The notes under the pieces: model-generated | What the model saw: only the letters and a program-made list of their open reading frames with translations | Database searches by the model: none | What the model was told of the DNA's origin: nothing | Shown: piece by piece, positions 26,152 to 34,958 of the stretch | Layout: each line of letters starts with the position of its first letter | Numbering within the stretch: position 1 is the stretch's first letter | Program-made: the position numbers and the translations under genes | Origin: an uncultured Lachnospiraceae bacterium | GTDB lineage: Bacteria; Bacillota; Clostridia; Lachnospirales; Lachnospiraceae | DNA length: 64,000 nt | Assembly (NCBI GenBank): GCA_910579505.1 | Contig: CAJTTZ010000001.1 | Span: forward strand, 1-64,000 | Reading direction: 5' to 3'

Positions 26152-26709
26152 ATGGCACAAAACAGTAACCAGCAACAGGAAAATGTAGCATTTGCAAAAG
26201 AAGATGCATATCAGAGTTTGGAAATGATTAATACATGGATAAGCAATATTGATACTAAGGTTTCTTTTGCATTGGCACTTGCAGGTGTGCTTATAGGGAT
26301 TATTTTCGGCAAGGGATTACCCAAGGCATTACAAAGAATTTGTGAAGTATCTAAATTGGCAGAACTAAGTGGTGGTGAGATTATAGCTTCAATACTTGTG
26401 TGTTTGCTTTATGTAGTAAGTTTTTTCTCAATAGCAAGTTTTATGTTGGCAATAATAGCGAGAGTGAAAAACTTAAATAATGCCCCATCTATATTTTTCT
26501 TTGGATCAGTAGGGAGAATGAGTCTTCGAAATTACATGGATAAGGTATGTCAACTGACAGAAGAACAGATTATTCGAGATTTGGAAGAACAAATACATAC
26601 AAATTCTAGGATATGCACTCAAAAAGCTAAATGGTACAATATTGGCATAAAGTTTTTGGTGGTAACGATTGTTTTATGGTTTATTTGTATGGTTTTCAGA
26701 CTGATATAA
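26152..26709 (+). CDS. pycTM: Pycsar effector, transmembrane type (PycTM-like)
   Basis: 185 residues. A polar N-terminus holds a helix with the conserved pattern WISNIDTKVSFALALAG (N-x-x-D-x-K leading into membrane), then a first hydrophobic segment (~40-55), a second (~78-105), a cytoplasmic helix and a third (~165-183). This matches the Pycsar effector family, whose members permeabilise the inner membrane when bound to a cyclic pyrimidine and stop the infected cell. It lies between two cyclase genes, 4 bp after the first and 13 bp before the second. The GGGGG site before the ATG is acceptable. Confidence 0.75.
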   Translation: MAQNSNQQQENVAFAKEDAYQSLEMINTWISNIDTKVSFALALAGVLIGIIFGKGLPKALQRICEVSKLAELSGGEIIASILVCLLYVVSFFSIASFMLAIIARVKNLNNAPSIFFFGSVGRMSLRNYMDKVCQLTEEQIIRDLEEQIHTNSRICTQKAKWYNIGIKFLVVTIVLWFICMVFRLI

Positions 26710-26722
26710 AGGAGATGGAAGA

Positions 26723-27460
26723 ATGGAATCAAAAAAGGAAAATACTTATACATATAAAGTTGAAGATAGTGCTAGTAGAATGGATGATATTTTAGATGCA
26801 AATGATAATAACTATTGTGATAAAGATAGTATTCCAGCAAGGAGTGATTTGACATTTAAAAATGGTTATTATGTTGATGTGACTGCTATTTTTATTGATA
26901 TTGTTGGTTCATCTGATATGACAGATGAACATAAAAGACCAACATTGGCAAAGATGTATCGTTCATTTTTATCTGAATGTGTTGCAATCATAAACGCTGA
27001 AGAGGCATGTAAGGAAATAAATATTAATGGAGATTGTGTATGGGGAGTTTTTGATACTCCATATAAATCTGATATTGATGATGTGATTTCAGTTTCAGCA
27101 AGGCTGAATAGCATGATTAAGATACTTAATTACAAATTGCGAAAGAAAAAATATTCTGAGATTTCTGTTGGAATTGGAATTGATTATGGAAGAGCATTGA
27201 TGGTAAAGGCAGGATATTCTGGAAGTGGACTAAATGACATTATTTGGATGGGTGATGTAGTGAATTCTGCATGTCATTTGTGTAATAAGGCAGGAAGAAA
27301 TGGCAGGGAGGTAATCATAATTTCAAGTGTTGTTTATAACAATTTGAATGAGCATAGTCAAAGTTTATTTACGAGTTATTCTGATGGATATAGTACAAAA
27401 TATGAAGGGAATATTATAAATACTAGTATGGATGAGTGGTATAAGGAAAATTGTAAATAG
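26723..27460 (+). CDS. pycC: Second class III nucleotidyl cyclase of the Pycsar operon
   Basis: 245 residues: a ~45-residue polar leader followed by one class III cyclase domain. Asp59 in FIDIVGSSD and Asp104 in INGDCVWGVF supply both metal ligands. GIGIDYGRALMV and WMGDVVNSACHLCNKAG follow, with His where classical enzymes have Arg. It lacks the long C-terminal extension of the first cyclase. The ATG follows AAAGGAGATGGAAGA. Both cyclases keep catalytic acids, so either both are active, they form a heterodimer (class III sites are built at a dimer interface), or one regulates the other. Confidence 0.75.
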   Translation: MESKKENTYTYKVEDSASRMDDILDANDNNYCDKDSIPARSDLTFKNGYYVDVTAIFIDIVGSSDMTDEHKRPTLAKMYRSFLSECVAIINAEEACKEININGDCVWGVFDTPYKSDIDDVISVSARLNSMIKILNYKLRKKKYSEISVGIGIDYGRALMVKAGYSGSGLNDIIWMGDVVNSACHLCNKAGRNGREVIIISSVVYNNLNEHSQSLFTSYSDGYSTKYEGNIINTSMDEWYKENCK

Positions 27461-27641
27461 CTGTATTTTTAAGAATTAAGCATGGTAATATAGGTTCTTT
27501 GACTTTTGATTATAAATACCACACTTAGATGTGTGTAAAAATTATAGTTTTGAAAGTGTATTCTTGTTCTGGATGAGTATAAAATCATTTAGGATAATAA
27601 TTGTTTTCTAATTAAGGAATTATAATGATTTGATTTGTTAC

Positions 27642-27665
27642 AAAAGCAGGGAATCCCCTGCTTTT
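27642..27665. terminator. Bidirectional terminator
   Basis: A perfect 10-bp stem AAAAGCAGGG with CCCTGCTTTT and a four-base loop lies between the convergent cyclase gene and the leftward gene at 27664. The A-run and T-run on either side suit both directions. Confidence 0.8.
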
Positions 27666-28041
27666 ATAATATAATGGCACAGAATATTGCCAGAAATGCA
27701 ATAGACAATAGAGCAGGCATCAGAATGCTATGCTCATAGACAGCGACATAAGTATCCTTTGATACCATGACATAGCCGATGAGATGTTTCTTTCTAAGGT
27801 GTTTCATTTTGTCTGGCGGCATGAGCATAAAGTAATGATCTGTTATGCCGCTAGAGATAACGACTTTATCAGTGGCTGTGTCTTTTTCAATCTCTTTGAG
27901 TTTCATACAGCCTATTACAGAAAGGTCGTTGGTGTTCTGCATTTTCTCAAAAGAATCAGGTCCTATATAATCAAACTGGAAGTGTTTCTTTTTGAAAATC
28001 CTCGCATTCACCGTTTCCAAATTATGAACATAATAATTCAT
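27664..28041 (-). CDS. Small tail-anchored membrane protein
   Basis: 125 residues, polar for the first ~100, ending in one hydrophobic segment (SILMPALLSIAFLAIFCAIIL) that reaches the C-terminus. Such tail anchors place a cytoplasmic domain on the membrane. The ATG follows GGAGGAAATCACT. No family recognised. The stop lies in the bidirectional terminator shared with the Pycsar operon. Confidence 0.55.
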   Translation of the reverse strand: MNYYVHNLETVNARIFKKKHFQFDYIGPDSFEKMQNTNDLSVIGCMKLKEIEKDTATDKVVISSGITDHYFMLMPPDKMKHLRKKHLIGYVMVSKDTYVAVYEHSILMPALLSIAFLAIFCAIIL

Positions 28042-28275
28042 AGTGATTTCCTCCTTATTCTGTTGGCTTATTCTAGGCGGAAGCAGTGTTACGGATTATA
28101 AAACTTTGAACAAGCAGAAATTATTTTTTGATAGTGCAAAATGTAGTGATATATTTTGAAAATGCAGATAGACTGATACTGTTTAATCAAAAAATCAGAA
28201 TGATTGTTCATATTTTTATGAATAACTTTTGAATTCCTATTTATGATGAGAAAGATTATACAACTTTTATCTGTT

Positions 28276-28343
28276 GTGGTTAGCAGGGGCTACGGCCATC
28301 AGCTATTCTTTAACCACGGTGAAGCAATTCAGCAGGAATAGCT
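28276..28343 (+). promoter_or_regulatory. Pseudoknot-like leader element before the secreted protein gene
   Basis: Two interleaved perfect pairings: GTGGTTA (28276-28282) with TAACCAC (28311-28317), and AGCTATTC (28301-28308) with GAATAGCT (28336-28343). The order 1-2-1'-2' is that of an H-type pseudoknot. Between them, TGAA-GCAA-TTCA (28320-28331) forms a GNRA-capped hairpin. It lies 50 bp before the gene at 28393, where riboswitch aptamers sit. It does not match the riboswitch consensuses I know. The rest of 28042-28392 shows nothing further. Confidence 0.45.
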
Positions 28344-28392
28344 ATTAACATAAAAAATATCTCAAAACGAGAAAAGAAAGGGAAAAATAAAA

Positions 28393-28926
28393 ATGAATAA
28401 GAATAAAATTTTAACAGCAGTTATGGCTGGAACAATGATGATGGGAAGTGTTCTTCCTGTATGCGCAGCAACAACAAAAGATCAAGGAGTTAGTCAAGCG
28501 GATATTGAAGAGACAGGTTCTGCAACAAGAGATACAGATGTTTTGTATGAACTTGGTTCTACTTTCTCCGTAGTTATTCCTAAGACTATTGTATTGGATG
28601 CAACTTCTAAGGATTCTAATTATACAGTTAAAGTATCTGGCGATATTTCTTCTGACAAGAAAGTAACAGTAGCACCTCAGGATGCACTTAATGGTCCTGA
28701 AGATCCTGCAGGAATCAACTTTTATATGAAGGATCAGGCAGAAAAGGGAACTAAGAAAGCAGATGTTCAGGCAGATGTAACACAGGAATTTGTTGATTGG
28801 TCTAGTGCTGAAGTATGCAAAGCAGATGGAACTACAAAGAATGGTAATGTAGCAGCTCCTACCATCACAGCAGGTTCTTGGAAGGGAACATTTAACTTCA
28901 ATATCGCACTTGCAAATGCGGATTAA
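28393..28926 (+). CDS. Secreted beta-rich protein (paralogue 1)
   Basis: 177 residues with a signal peptide (MNKNKILTAVMAGTMMMGS, cleavage after VCA). The mature part holds one domain with STFSVVIPKTIVLD, then YTVKVSGDI, a central NFYMKDQ and a closing TAGSWKGTFNFNI. The same domain is the N-terminal module of the proteins at 30122 and 51931. Function unknown; a surface assembly or adhesion role is plausible. No anchor is present. The ribosome site is AGAAAGGGAAAAATAAAA. A terminator follows, so it can be made alone. Confidence 0.65.
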   Translation: MNKNKILTAVMAGTMMMGSVLPVCAATTKDQGVSQADIEETGSATRDTDVLYELGSTFSVVIPKTIVLDATSKDSNYTVKVSGDISSDKKVTVAPQDALNGPEDPAGINFYMKDQAEKGTKKADVQADVTQEFVDWSSAEVCKADGTTKNGNVAAPTITAGSWKGTFNFNIALANAD

Positions 28927-28977
28927 TTTTTTAGAAAGAATAGAATTTTAAAAACAGAAAGTTTTATATCTATAAAG

Positions 28978-29008
28978 ATAAGGCTTGCATATGCAGGTCT
29001 TATTTTTA
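28978..29008 (+). terminator. Terminator after the secreted protein gene
   Basis: ATAAGGCTTGCA (28978-28989) pairs with TGCAGGTCTTAT (28992-29003) with two G-U pairs, then a short T-run. In the same 311-bp gap a second stem pairs 29075-29081 with 29115-29121 and may be a leader for the next gene. Confidence 0.7.
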
Positions 29009-29237
29009 TGTAAGTGGTAAAGTTATACACATTATAATTATAAATTCCTATCTTCTTTTTAAACTATAATAATTCAGTCCACGGAGAGGATATGGTATAA
29101 ATTATATTTTCCCTTGGACTGTATACGATAAAGGAGATAATAAGAAGCAATAGAGGAATTATTTTATAGAAATCAATATTACGTAAAAGTTTCAATGAAC
29201 TTTTTGTGTAAGTTCCATAGAAGAGAAGGAGGTAGAA

Positions 29238-30116
29238 ATGAAAAGAAATAGATTTATTGGAATAGCAGCATTGATGCCGCTTGTTTTGAGTAATTTTGCA
29301 GCACTGCCTGTACATGCGGAAGTCACAAATTTTCAGACAGTGGATACAAGTATAGAAGAAACAAGTGCTGAATGCGAAGTGATCTATAAGTCAACTTATG
29401 ATTTTTCGGAAGAAATACCTAAGTATCCAGAACTTGATGTTACGGCTTCTGGTTATGAAGGCATCTATGACGGGAAATCACATGGGATCACTGTTAATTG
29501 TAAAACTGATGGAGCAACCATTCTCTACAGTACAGACGGAAAGCATTATTCAACAAAAAAGCCTGAGTACAAGAATGTAGGAACGTATGTGACCTATTAT
29601 AAAGTAGAAAAGGATGGATATACAACGGTTGTCGGTACAGAAATTGTAAAGATCAAAGAAGCTGAAATTGAGTTTGATGTAGATGATTGCATCGTCTTTT
29701 ATGATGGTAAAGATCATAGTATTGACCTGTCCGTAAAAACGGATGATTGCAAGATCCTGTACAGTGAGGATGGTATCAATTATTCCTCAAAGAAACCAGA
29801 GTATAAGGAGCCAGGTACATATACTGTCTACTACAAAATTATGAGGGACAATTATGCGACTGTGACAGGAAGCAGTACAGTGACCATTAAGCCAAAAGAT
29901 AATAATGCAAATAACAGCAACCAGAATAGTAACAATAAAAATAATGGTAATCAGAATAATGGAAGTCAGAACAACAGCAGTGTGGATGGAAATTCAGATA
30001 CAGGTATTTCCAGAGTACAGACAGGGGATGAGAGCAATATCCTGTTTTACAGTATGGCGTTTATAGCCGCTGCTTTTGGCTTGACAAAAAGCAAAAAGAG
30101 AAAGGAGAAAAGATAA
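29238..30116 (+). CDS. Cell-wall anchored protein with two Ig-like repeats
   Basis: 292 residues. A signal peptide ends at VHA. Two ~80-residue repeats follow, each with YDGK(S/D)H, then a strand, ILYS(T/E)DG and GTY(V/T)xYYKV, resembling MBG-type bacterial Ig-like modules. An Asn-rich spacer (~220-255) leads to VQTGD, a hydrophobic stretch and a Lys/Arg tail, a sortase-type sorting signal of the V-x-TGD kind seen in clostridia. The ATG follows AGAAGGAGGTAGAA. The next gene starts five bases after its stop, so both are likely co-expressed on the surface. Confidence 0.7.
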   Translation: MKRNRFIGIAALMPLVLSNFAALPVHAEVTNFQTVDTSIEETSAECEVIYKSTYDFSEEIPKYPELDVTASGYEGIYDGKSHGITVNCKTDGATILYSTDGKHYSTKKPEYKNVGTYVTYYKVEKDGYTTVVGTEIVKIKEAEIEFDVDDCIVFYDGKDHSIDLSVKTDDCKILYSEDGINYSSKKPEYKEPGTYTVYYKIMRDNYATVTGSSTVTIKPKDNNANNSNQNSNNKNNGNQNNGSQNNSSVDGNSDTGISRVQTGDESNILFYSMAFIAAAFGLTKSKKRKEKR

Positions 30117-30121
30117 AAATT

Positions 30122-32395
30122 ATGAATATAAAAAAGAGAATACCAAAGTTCCTATCATTGCTTCTCTGCTTTAGTATGACATTTGGTAACATGATTCCTG
30201 CATATGCAACGGAAAATACCAATGGTGATTCTATGACAGTGATAGATGGTGAAAATATTTCGACAGAAGAAAGAAACCTTGAAGATATAACAGTAACTTA
30301 TAAACAGGCATCCAGCTTTTTTGTTACGATTCCAAAGACAATCGTATTAGATGGATGGAAGCAGTCTACATATTCCGTTAAAGTTTCAGGGGATATTGGC
30401 TCGGAGCAATGTGTCTATGTAGCACCTGTTGATATGATTGATATGACAGAAAACATTGACTTCTATATGAAAGACCAAGCAACTGAAAATGCGAAAGATG
30501 ATGTTGTGGCAAATGTAACACATAAGAAATCTCATTGGAATGCTGCGGAGGTTGCAGGGAGTTTTAAGCAAGACGATAACGTGGTCAGTGCTCCAGATCT
30601 GACAGCAGGCGCTTGGAGAGGCATTTTCCAGATGGAGATCAAATTGGAGACACATGTAACGCATAAGCATAATTATGTAGTAGCGATTACCAAAGAGCCG
30701 ACCTGTACAGAAAAAGGAGAAAAAACCTATACCTGCGACTGTGGTGACAGCTACATAGAAGAGATTCCTGCAAAGGGACATCATTATGAGAATGGTGAAT
30801 GTACAGATTGCGGTGAAAAAGACCCTAGCCATGAGCATAGCTATACGGAAACAATTACAAAAGAGCCAACCTGTACAGAAAAAGGGGAAAAGACCTATAC
30901 CTGCGACTGTGGTGACAGTTATACAGAGGAGATCCCTGCGAAGGGACACCATTTTGAAGACGGAGAGTGTACAGACTGCGGGGAAAAAGACCCCGATTAC
31001 CATAAGCACAGTTATACGGAAACAGTTACCAAAGAACCAACCTGTACGGAAGCAGGTGAAAAGACCTATACCTGCGACTGCGGTGACAGCTATACGGAAG
31101 AGATTCCTGCAAAGGGGCATCATTTTGTGGATGGTGAATGTACTGACTGCGGCGAAAAAGATCCAAGCCATGTACATACCTATGTGCCGTATGAGCTTAT
31201 GATTGAACCGCAGCTTGTCAGCAGCACAAAGGGCGTATATCCTACTAACTCTGCTAAATATACCAAATGGACAAACAGGGGTTCAAAAGATGGTTATACT
31301 GATTTCTATGTAAACAGCATATGCACTGGCGGTAATACAGGGTCCCAGTTTAATGCAACGGCTGAGATAACTCTGCCTGATGATTATGAAGGCGAGTATG
31401 ATTATAAGTATTATTTCACATATACCATGGGCTGTAGCGATAAAGGGGCGGCTGTACGTCTGCTGTTAAATGGGAATTTAGTACACAGATATAGCAATGG
31501 GCAGGTTGTCAGTGCCATAGGGTCTGCGAACAGCGTTGCCACAATTCCTTTACACGCTGGTAAGAATACGATTGCATTACAGGCACATTTCTATAATGCA
31601 TCTGGTTCCACAAACCCTGATCCAAACCGCTATAACTGGTATGATGTGTATCTGGAGAATATAACCCTGTTTGATGGCACGGAATACCATATCTGCAATG
31701 AGTGCGGTAAAAAGGAAAAACATGTTTTGGAAGAAACAGTCACCAGACTGGCAACCTGCACGGAGGCAGGGGAAAAGATATATACCTGCAGCATTTGTGG
31801 CGGCCAGTTTACAGAAGAAATCCCAGCAACAGGACATAATTATGTAGAAGGGGTCTGTGATAAATGCGGAGATCTGGATCTGAAATTAACGACTACAACA
31901 GTTTTTTCAGCAAGCACTTCGACCAGCACAACAACGGATTCAGGTCATGGACATTATGACCAGGCAATCTTAAACGGTACCTATTCGGATGAGATTGAGA
32001 TAACAGAAGATATGGGAGAAAACGATTATCTGAATCTGTATTTTACGGTAACAAGACCAAATAGCGCGATTGCCGCGGTTGATCCCGTAAGCGGTTCTTC
32101 CATGCTTCAAAAATATGACGAGGAAACTGGCACATGGAAAACCATTTATTCCTATAGTATGTCATACAGCAACCTTACTGACTTTTCCATGCGCAACGCA
32201 GAAGGCGGTGGCGGTAATGGAAGGACTGAATGGATTTCCCGAAACTTCCAGTTAGAAAAAGGGAAATACAGGGTATACGGCCAATTCACAGGTAAGAAAA
32301 GCTGTGCTTCTTCAGTAGCCCACAATTATTGGTTCTACAGCATCAGGGCTTCTTTATGCCGACTGGAATTAAATACGGATACTGAAACACCATGA
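30122..32395 (+). CDS. Large secreted protein with Cys-rich tandem repeats (paralogue 2)
   Basis: 757 residues. Signal peptide (cleavage near AYA), then the same ~130-residue domain as at 28393 (SSFFVTIPKTIVLDG ... AGAWRGIFQMEI). Three near-identical ~56-residue Cys-rich repeats follow, each with EPTCTEKGEKTYTC, CGDSY, EEIPAKGHH and CTDCGEKDP; a fourth diverged copy is near residue 520. The repeats have paired Cys and His that could bind zinc. A beta-rich segment separates repeats 3 and 4 and another follows repeat 4. No sortase signal is seen, so release or non-covalent retention is likely. It follows the anchored protein by five bases. Confidence 0.7.
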   Translation: MNIKKRIPKFLSLLLCFSMTFGNMIPAYATENTNGDSMTVIDGENISTEERNLEDITVTYKQASSFFVTIPKTIVLDGWKQSTYSVKVSGDIGSEQCVYVAPVDMIDMTENIDFYMKDQATENAKDDVVANVTHKKSHWNAAEVAGSFKQDDNVVSAPDLTAGAWRGIFQMEIKLETHVTHKHNYVVAITKEPTCTEKGEKTYTCDCGDSYIEEIPAKGHHYENGECTDCGEKDPSHEHSYTETITKEPTCTEKGEKTYTCDCGDSYTEEIPAKGHHFEDGECTDCGEKDPDYHKHSYTETVTKEPTCTEAGEKTYTCDCGDSYTEEIPAKGHHFVDGECTDCGEKDPSHVHTYVPYELMIEPQLVSSTKGVYPTNSAKYTKWTNRGSKDGYTDFYVNSICTGGNTGSQFNATAEITLPDDYEGEYDYKYYFTYTMGCSDKGAAVRLLLNGNLVHRYSNGQVVSAIGSANSVATIPLHAGKNTIALQAHFYNASGSTNPDPNRYNWYDVYLENITLFDGTEYHICNECGKKEKHVLEETVTRLATCTEAGEKIYTCSICGGQFTEEIPATGHNYVEGVCDKCGDLDLKLTTTTVFSASTSTSTTTDSGHGHYDQAILNGTYSDEIEITEDMGENDYLNLYFTVTRPNSAIAAVDPVSGSSMLQKYDEETGTWKTIYSYSMSYSNLTDFSMRNAEGGGGNGRTEWISRNFQLEKGKYRVYGQFTGKKSCASSVAHNYWFYSIRASLCRLELNTDTETP
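30662..31168 (+). repeat. Three tandem repeats of about 168 bp
   Basis: Units begin near 30662, 30830 and 31001 (periods 168, 171 and 168 bp) and encode the Cys-rich module of the secreted protein. High identity between units suggests recent expansion or recombination. Confidence 0.85.
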
Positions 32396-32435
32396 TTCAG
32401 ATGTAATTACTGTAATGCGTTTAAAATCAATAAGC

Positions 32436-32471
32436 AAAAAGAACTTAGAACTTTCATTCTAGGTTCTTTTT
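32436..32471. terminator. Bidirectional terminator
   Basis: AAGAACTTAGAA (32439-32450) pairs with TTCTAGGTTCTT (32457-32468) and is followed by T residues; it overlaps the end of the leftward XRE gene and serves the convergent secreted-protein gene. Confidence 0.75.
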
Positions 32472-32725
32472 TTCTTCTTCATAGAAATCTCTGCCTCCCG
32501 CTGTTCGGTGAAGACTTTTTCTTCTTCGGTGATCTCAAAGGACAGAATATCCTGCGGTTCACAGTGCAGGATCAGGCACAGTTCATTGACCGTGGATGTG
32601 GTAATGGATTCCCCGTGGGACATACGGCGGAGCGTGTTGCTGCTGATGCCATAGTGGTAGATCAGGGAATATTTCGTGACGCCTCTTTTTTTCATTGTCT
32701 CCCAAAAGTTATCGTAGCTGATCAT
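32459..32725 (-). CDS. XRE-family transcriptional regulator
   Basis: 88 residues. A Cro/CI-type HTH covers ~5-65: WETMKKRGVTKYSLIYHYGIS (helices 1-2), SSNTLRRMSHGESI (recognition helix) and STVNELCLILHCEPQDIL. The tail is charged. The ATG follows ATCGGAGGTATCCAT. Between this gene and the divergent NERD gene lies a perfect 26-bp palindrome over a promoter, the expected operator. It likely represses the NERD operon and possibly itself. Confidence 0.8.
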   Translation of the reverse strand: MISYDNFWETMKKRGVTKYSLIYHYGISSNTLRRMSHGESITTSTVNELCLILHCEPQDILSFEITEEEKVFTEQREAEISMKKKKRT

Positions 32726-32818
32726 ATGGATACCTCCGATAACCTTATTTTATGTTATATGTAAAATATTAAACATAAGTAAGTGATTGCCAATAGTAAA
32801 ATATTGCATATATTTTTC

Positions 32819-32847
32819 TTGAAATAAGGGCTTGGACATGATAATAT
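32819..32847 (+). promoter_or_regulatory. Promoter of the NERD operon
   Basis: TTGAAA (32819-32824), a 17-bp spacer and TAATAT (32842-32847). The -10 overlaps the 26-bp palindrome. Confidence 0.6.
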
Positions 32848-32868
32848 AAGCAATATATTGCTTATATT
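32843..32868. promoter_or_regulatory. Perfect 26-bp palindromic operator
   Basis: AATATAAGCAATA is followed by its exact inverse complement TATTGCTTATATT. It spans the -10 region and ends just before the GGAGAGG ribosome site of the NERD gene, so bound repressor would block transcription. Confidence 0.75.
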
Positions 32869-32878
32869 GGAGAGGGAT

Positions 32879-34126
32879 ATGAACAGGGAATTGATGAGGA
32901 AACTTGTATGCAGATATGCACATGGGAAAAGGTACGATCCTGACACATTCATAAAAACAGACTGGAACCAAATGGTGTACAGGTTTGAACATGAACCAGA
33001 TGGGATCAGCATCAGGCTTGTTAATGAGAGCAGGGTGAATTTCATCAGGCAGGAGCTTGCCCTGCTAGAAGAAACGATAGGACTCTTAAAAGAAATGATG
33101 CTCCCATTGGAAACGAAGCATGAGAAATGGATGGTTTACCGTGATGAGGTATTCCGTTACAGGGATGCAGGCTCCATCGAAGGAAAGCCGATGCTGGAAG
33201 GCCCCGAAGGAAGACCTATAGAAGACTGGTTCGGCTATTTTTATAACAGCCTGACGGAATATAAGGCATATATGGAGAAAGAGCTTGGCATAGCGGCTAA
33301 GGGCGATATTGGTGAGGAGAACGCTGCAAGGATCTTAGAAAAAAGCAGTTATGCAGAGTTTACCGTACATAATGTTGTGCTGGATGTGGCGGATGAGGGA
33401 GGCAATACCAATGAGATCGATACATTTGTCATCCTGCCTTATGGAGTGGCAGTGCTGGAAGTCAAGAACTATGGCGGCGCAGGACAGAGGCTTGTGATAA
33501 CGGATGAAGATAAGTGGGATTTGTACGGAAAAAGAAGGACGAAACAGGTGAAAAACCCAGCCTATCAGAACAGAAGGCATACGCGGGCAACACTGCTGAC
33601 GCTTAGGAAGCTGCTTGGAAGGGATATCCCTATTTTCCCGCTGATCGTGATAGGGAATGATCAGGTCAGATTAGAAAAGCACAGCAGACTGGCGGTGGAA
33701 AATACAGGTGGTCTTGTGGCATATCTGGACAGCCTGCGAAGTAATGAAAATCTGTCAGAGGAAGAGCGATTGCGGATAAAGAAATTTCTGGAGAAAGAGG
33801 ATATAGGCGCCAATGCTTTTGCCGTGGTTTCCTATCGGGAGCAGATCAACCATATCAAAGCAATTGTGAAAGAAGTGTTTCCGTCAGTCTGCTTTAATCA
33901 GGAGGGGAAAGTGCTTTATTACAGGATGCGGGACAGGTTCTCCTTTGTACTGATCGGGATGATTGCCGTTGTGCTCATAGGTGGTGCATTTGTTTTCCAT
34001 AATCTTGACAGCTTTATGGTTCTGCTATTGGGGGTGTGTCTTGGAATCGTAGCGATAGCAGGCGGCATCCATGTGGGGAAGAAGATCATGGAGATGCTTA
34101 AGGGCATGACAGCGGGGGACAGATAA
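32879..34126 (+). CDS. NERD-domain membrane protein
   Basis: 415 residues. A helical N-terminus (~1-140) is followed by a NERD nuclease-related domain at ~145-280: GDIGEENAARIL, the strand pair NEIDTFVILPYGVAVLEVKN with the D..E-x-K active-site arrangement, and conserved NPAYQN. Two membrane segments lie near the C-terminus (FSFVLIGMIAVVLIGGAFVF and MVLLLGVCLGIVAIAGGIHV). NERD domains are thought to process nucleic acid. The ATG at 32879 is 3 bp after a GGAGAGG site, which is close; the operator lies directly upstream. It heads a three-gene operon to 35171 under the XRE regulator. Confidence 0.75.
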   Translation: MNRELMRKLVCRYAHGKRYDPDTFIKTDWNQMVYRFEHEPDGISIRLVNESRVNFIRQELALLEETIGLLKEMMLPLETKHEKWMVYRDEVFRYRDAGSIEGKPMLEGPEGRPIEDWFGYFYNSLTEYKAYMEKELGIAAKGDIGEENAARILEKSSYAEFTVHNVVLDVADEGGNTNEIDTFVILPYGVAVLEVKNYGGAGQRLVITDEDKWDLYGKRRTKQVKNPAYQNRRHTRATLLTLRKLLGRDIPIFPLIVIGNDQVRLEKHSRLAVENTGGLVAYLDSLRSNENLSEEERLRIKKFLEKEDIGANAFAVVSYREQINHIKAIVKEVFPSVCFNQEGKVLYYRMRDRFSFVLIGMIAVVLIGGAFVFHNLDSFMVLLLGVCLGIVAIAGGIHVGKKIMEMLKGMTAGDR

Positions 34127-34127
34127 G

Positions 34128-34913
34128 ATGGGCTTTATGGATTTGTTTCGGAAAAAGGGGACTGTTTCAGGAGCAGACGGAATTGAAGAAAAAATACAGA
34201 AGGTGGATGCATGGGTGATGTCCCAGATGCCTGTTTATGACTTACAGTTTGATGCCACGATCCCCAAAAGTCAATCGAGGGCAAAATATATCAAGGCAGA
34301 AGAACAGGCGGAGAGATATAGAAGTTATAAAGAAAAGTCGGAAGGATTTATCAGGGAAAATTTCTATGGATTCGTAGGGAATATGTGCAACCTGTATGAA
34401 CTATATCAATGGGCGGTAGTTTGCATGACAACAGGAATCCAGATGGCAGCTTCCGCACCAAGCAGCATTCTGCCGTCTTATGTGAATCTGAGTGAAGCAG
34501 TAAGCTATTTTGATCATGTGGTTGTAAAGTCAGAAGAACTGTGCAAAACCATAGCGAATAACATATGTGAGACTGACTTTCTTGTGATGGGAGTTGTCTT
34601 CATGGGAGAACAGGAGGATGAGGAACTTGTCCAATATGAAGATGGTGTTAGAAAAATAAGGGACTGTGGGGAGCTGGAACAGTGTGAACAGCTTTTGAAG
34701 ATGCTTGCGGAATGCATGAAGTATGCTTCGCATTTATTTGATGTTACTCTATATATCTATGAAAATGTTCCCTATATTTTTGACTGCGAGGGCAATTACA
34801 GGATGATTACGAACTGGAAGAAGAGTTATGAGAATATCCTGGATCATATCAGTATAGGAAACAGGGAGTTTGGCACAACAACACGAGAAGACTTTTTAAG
34901 GCTCATAGAATAG
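34128..34913 (+). CDS. Uncharacterised helical protein of the NERD operon
   Basis: 261 residues, mostly helical and acidic, cytoplasmic, with no recognised family. It starts one base after the NERD stop, with GGGGGACAGATAAG upstream. Notable segments are SMPVYDLQFDATIP-like near residue 35 and a Glu-rich stretch near 160-175. Its tight linkage to NERD suggests a joint function. Confidence 0.5.
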   Translation: MGFMDLFRKKGTVSGADGIEEKIQKVDAWVMSQMPVYDLQFDATIPKSQSRAKYIKAEEQAERYRSYKEKSEGFIRENFYGFVGNMCNLYELYQWAVVCMTTGIQMAASAPSSILPSYVNLSEAVSYFDHVVVKSEELCKTIANNICETDFLVMGVVFMGEQEDEELVQYEDGVRKIRDCGELEQCEQLLKMLAECMKYASHLFDVTLYIYENVPYIFDCEGNYRMITNWKKSYENILDHISIGNREFGTTTREDFLRLIE

Positions 34914-34958
34914 GCACTGCCTGTTTTATATAAATACAAATGAAGGAGGAGAAGTGGA

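Noticed and set aside
30386..31177. 263-codon open frame antisense to the Cys-rich repeat protein
   Set aside because: It runs through the tandem repeats in a shadow frame, is Cys/Phe-rich without domains and has no ribosome site; the plus-strand gene explains it.
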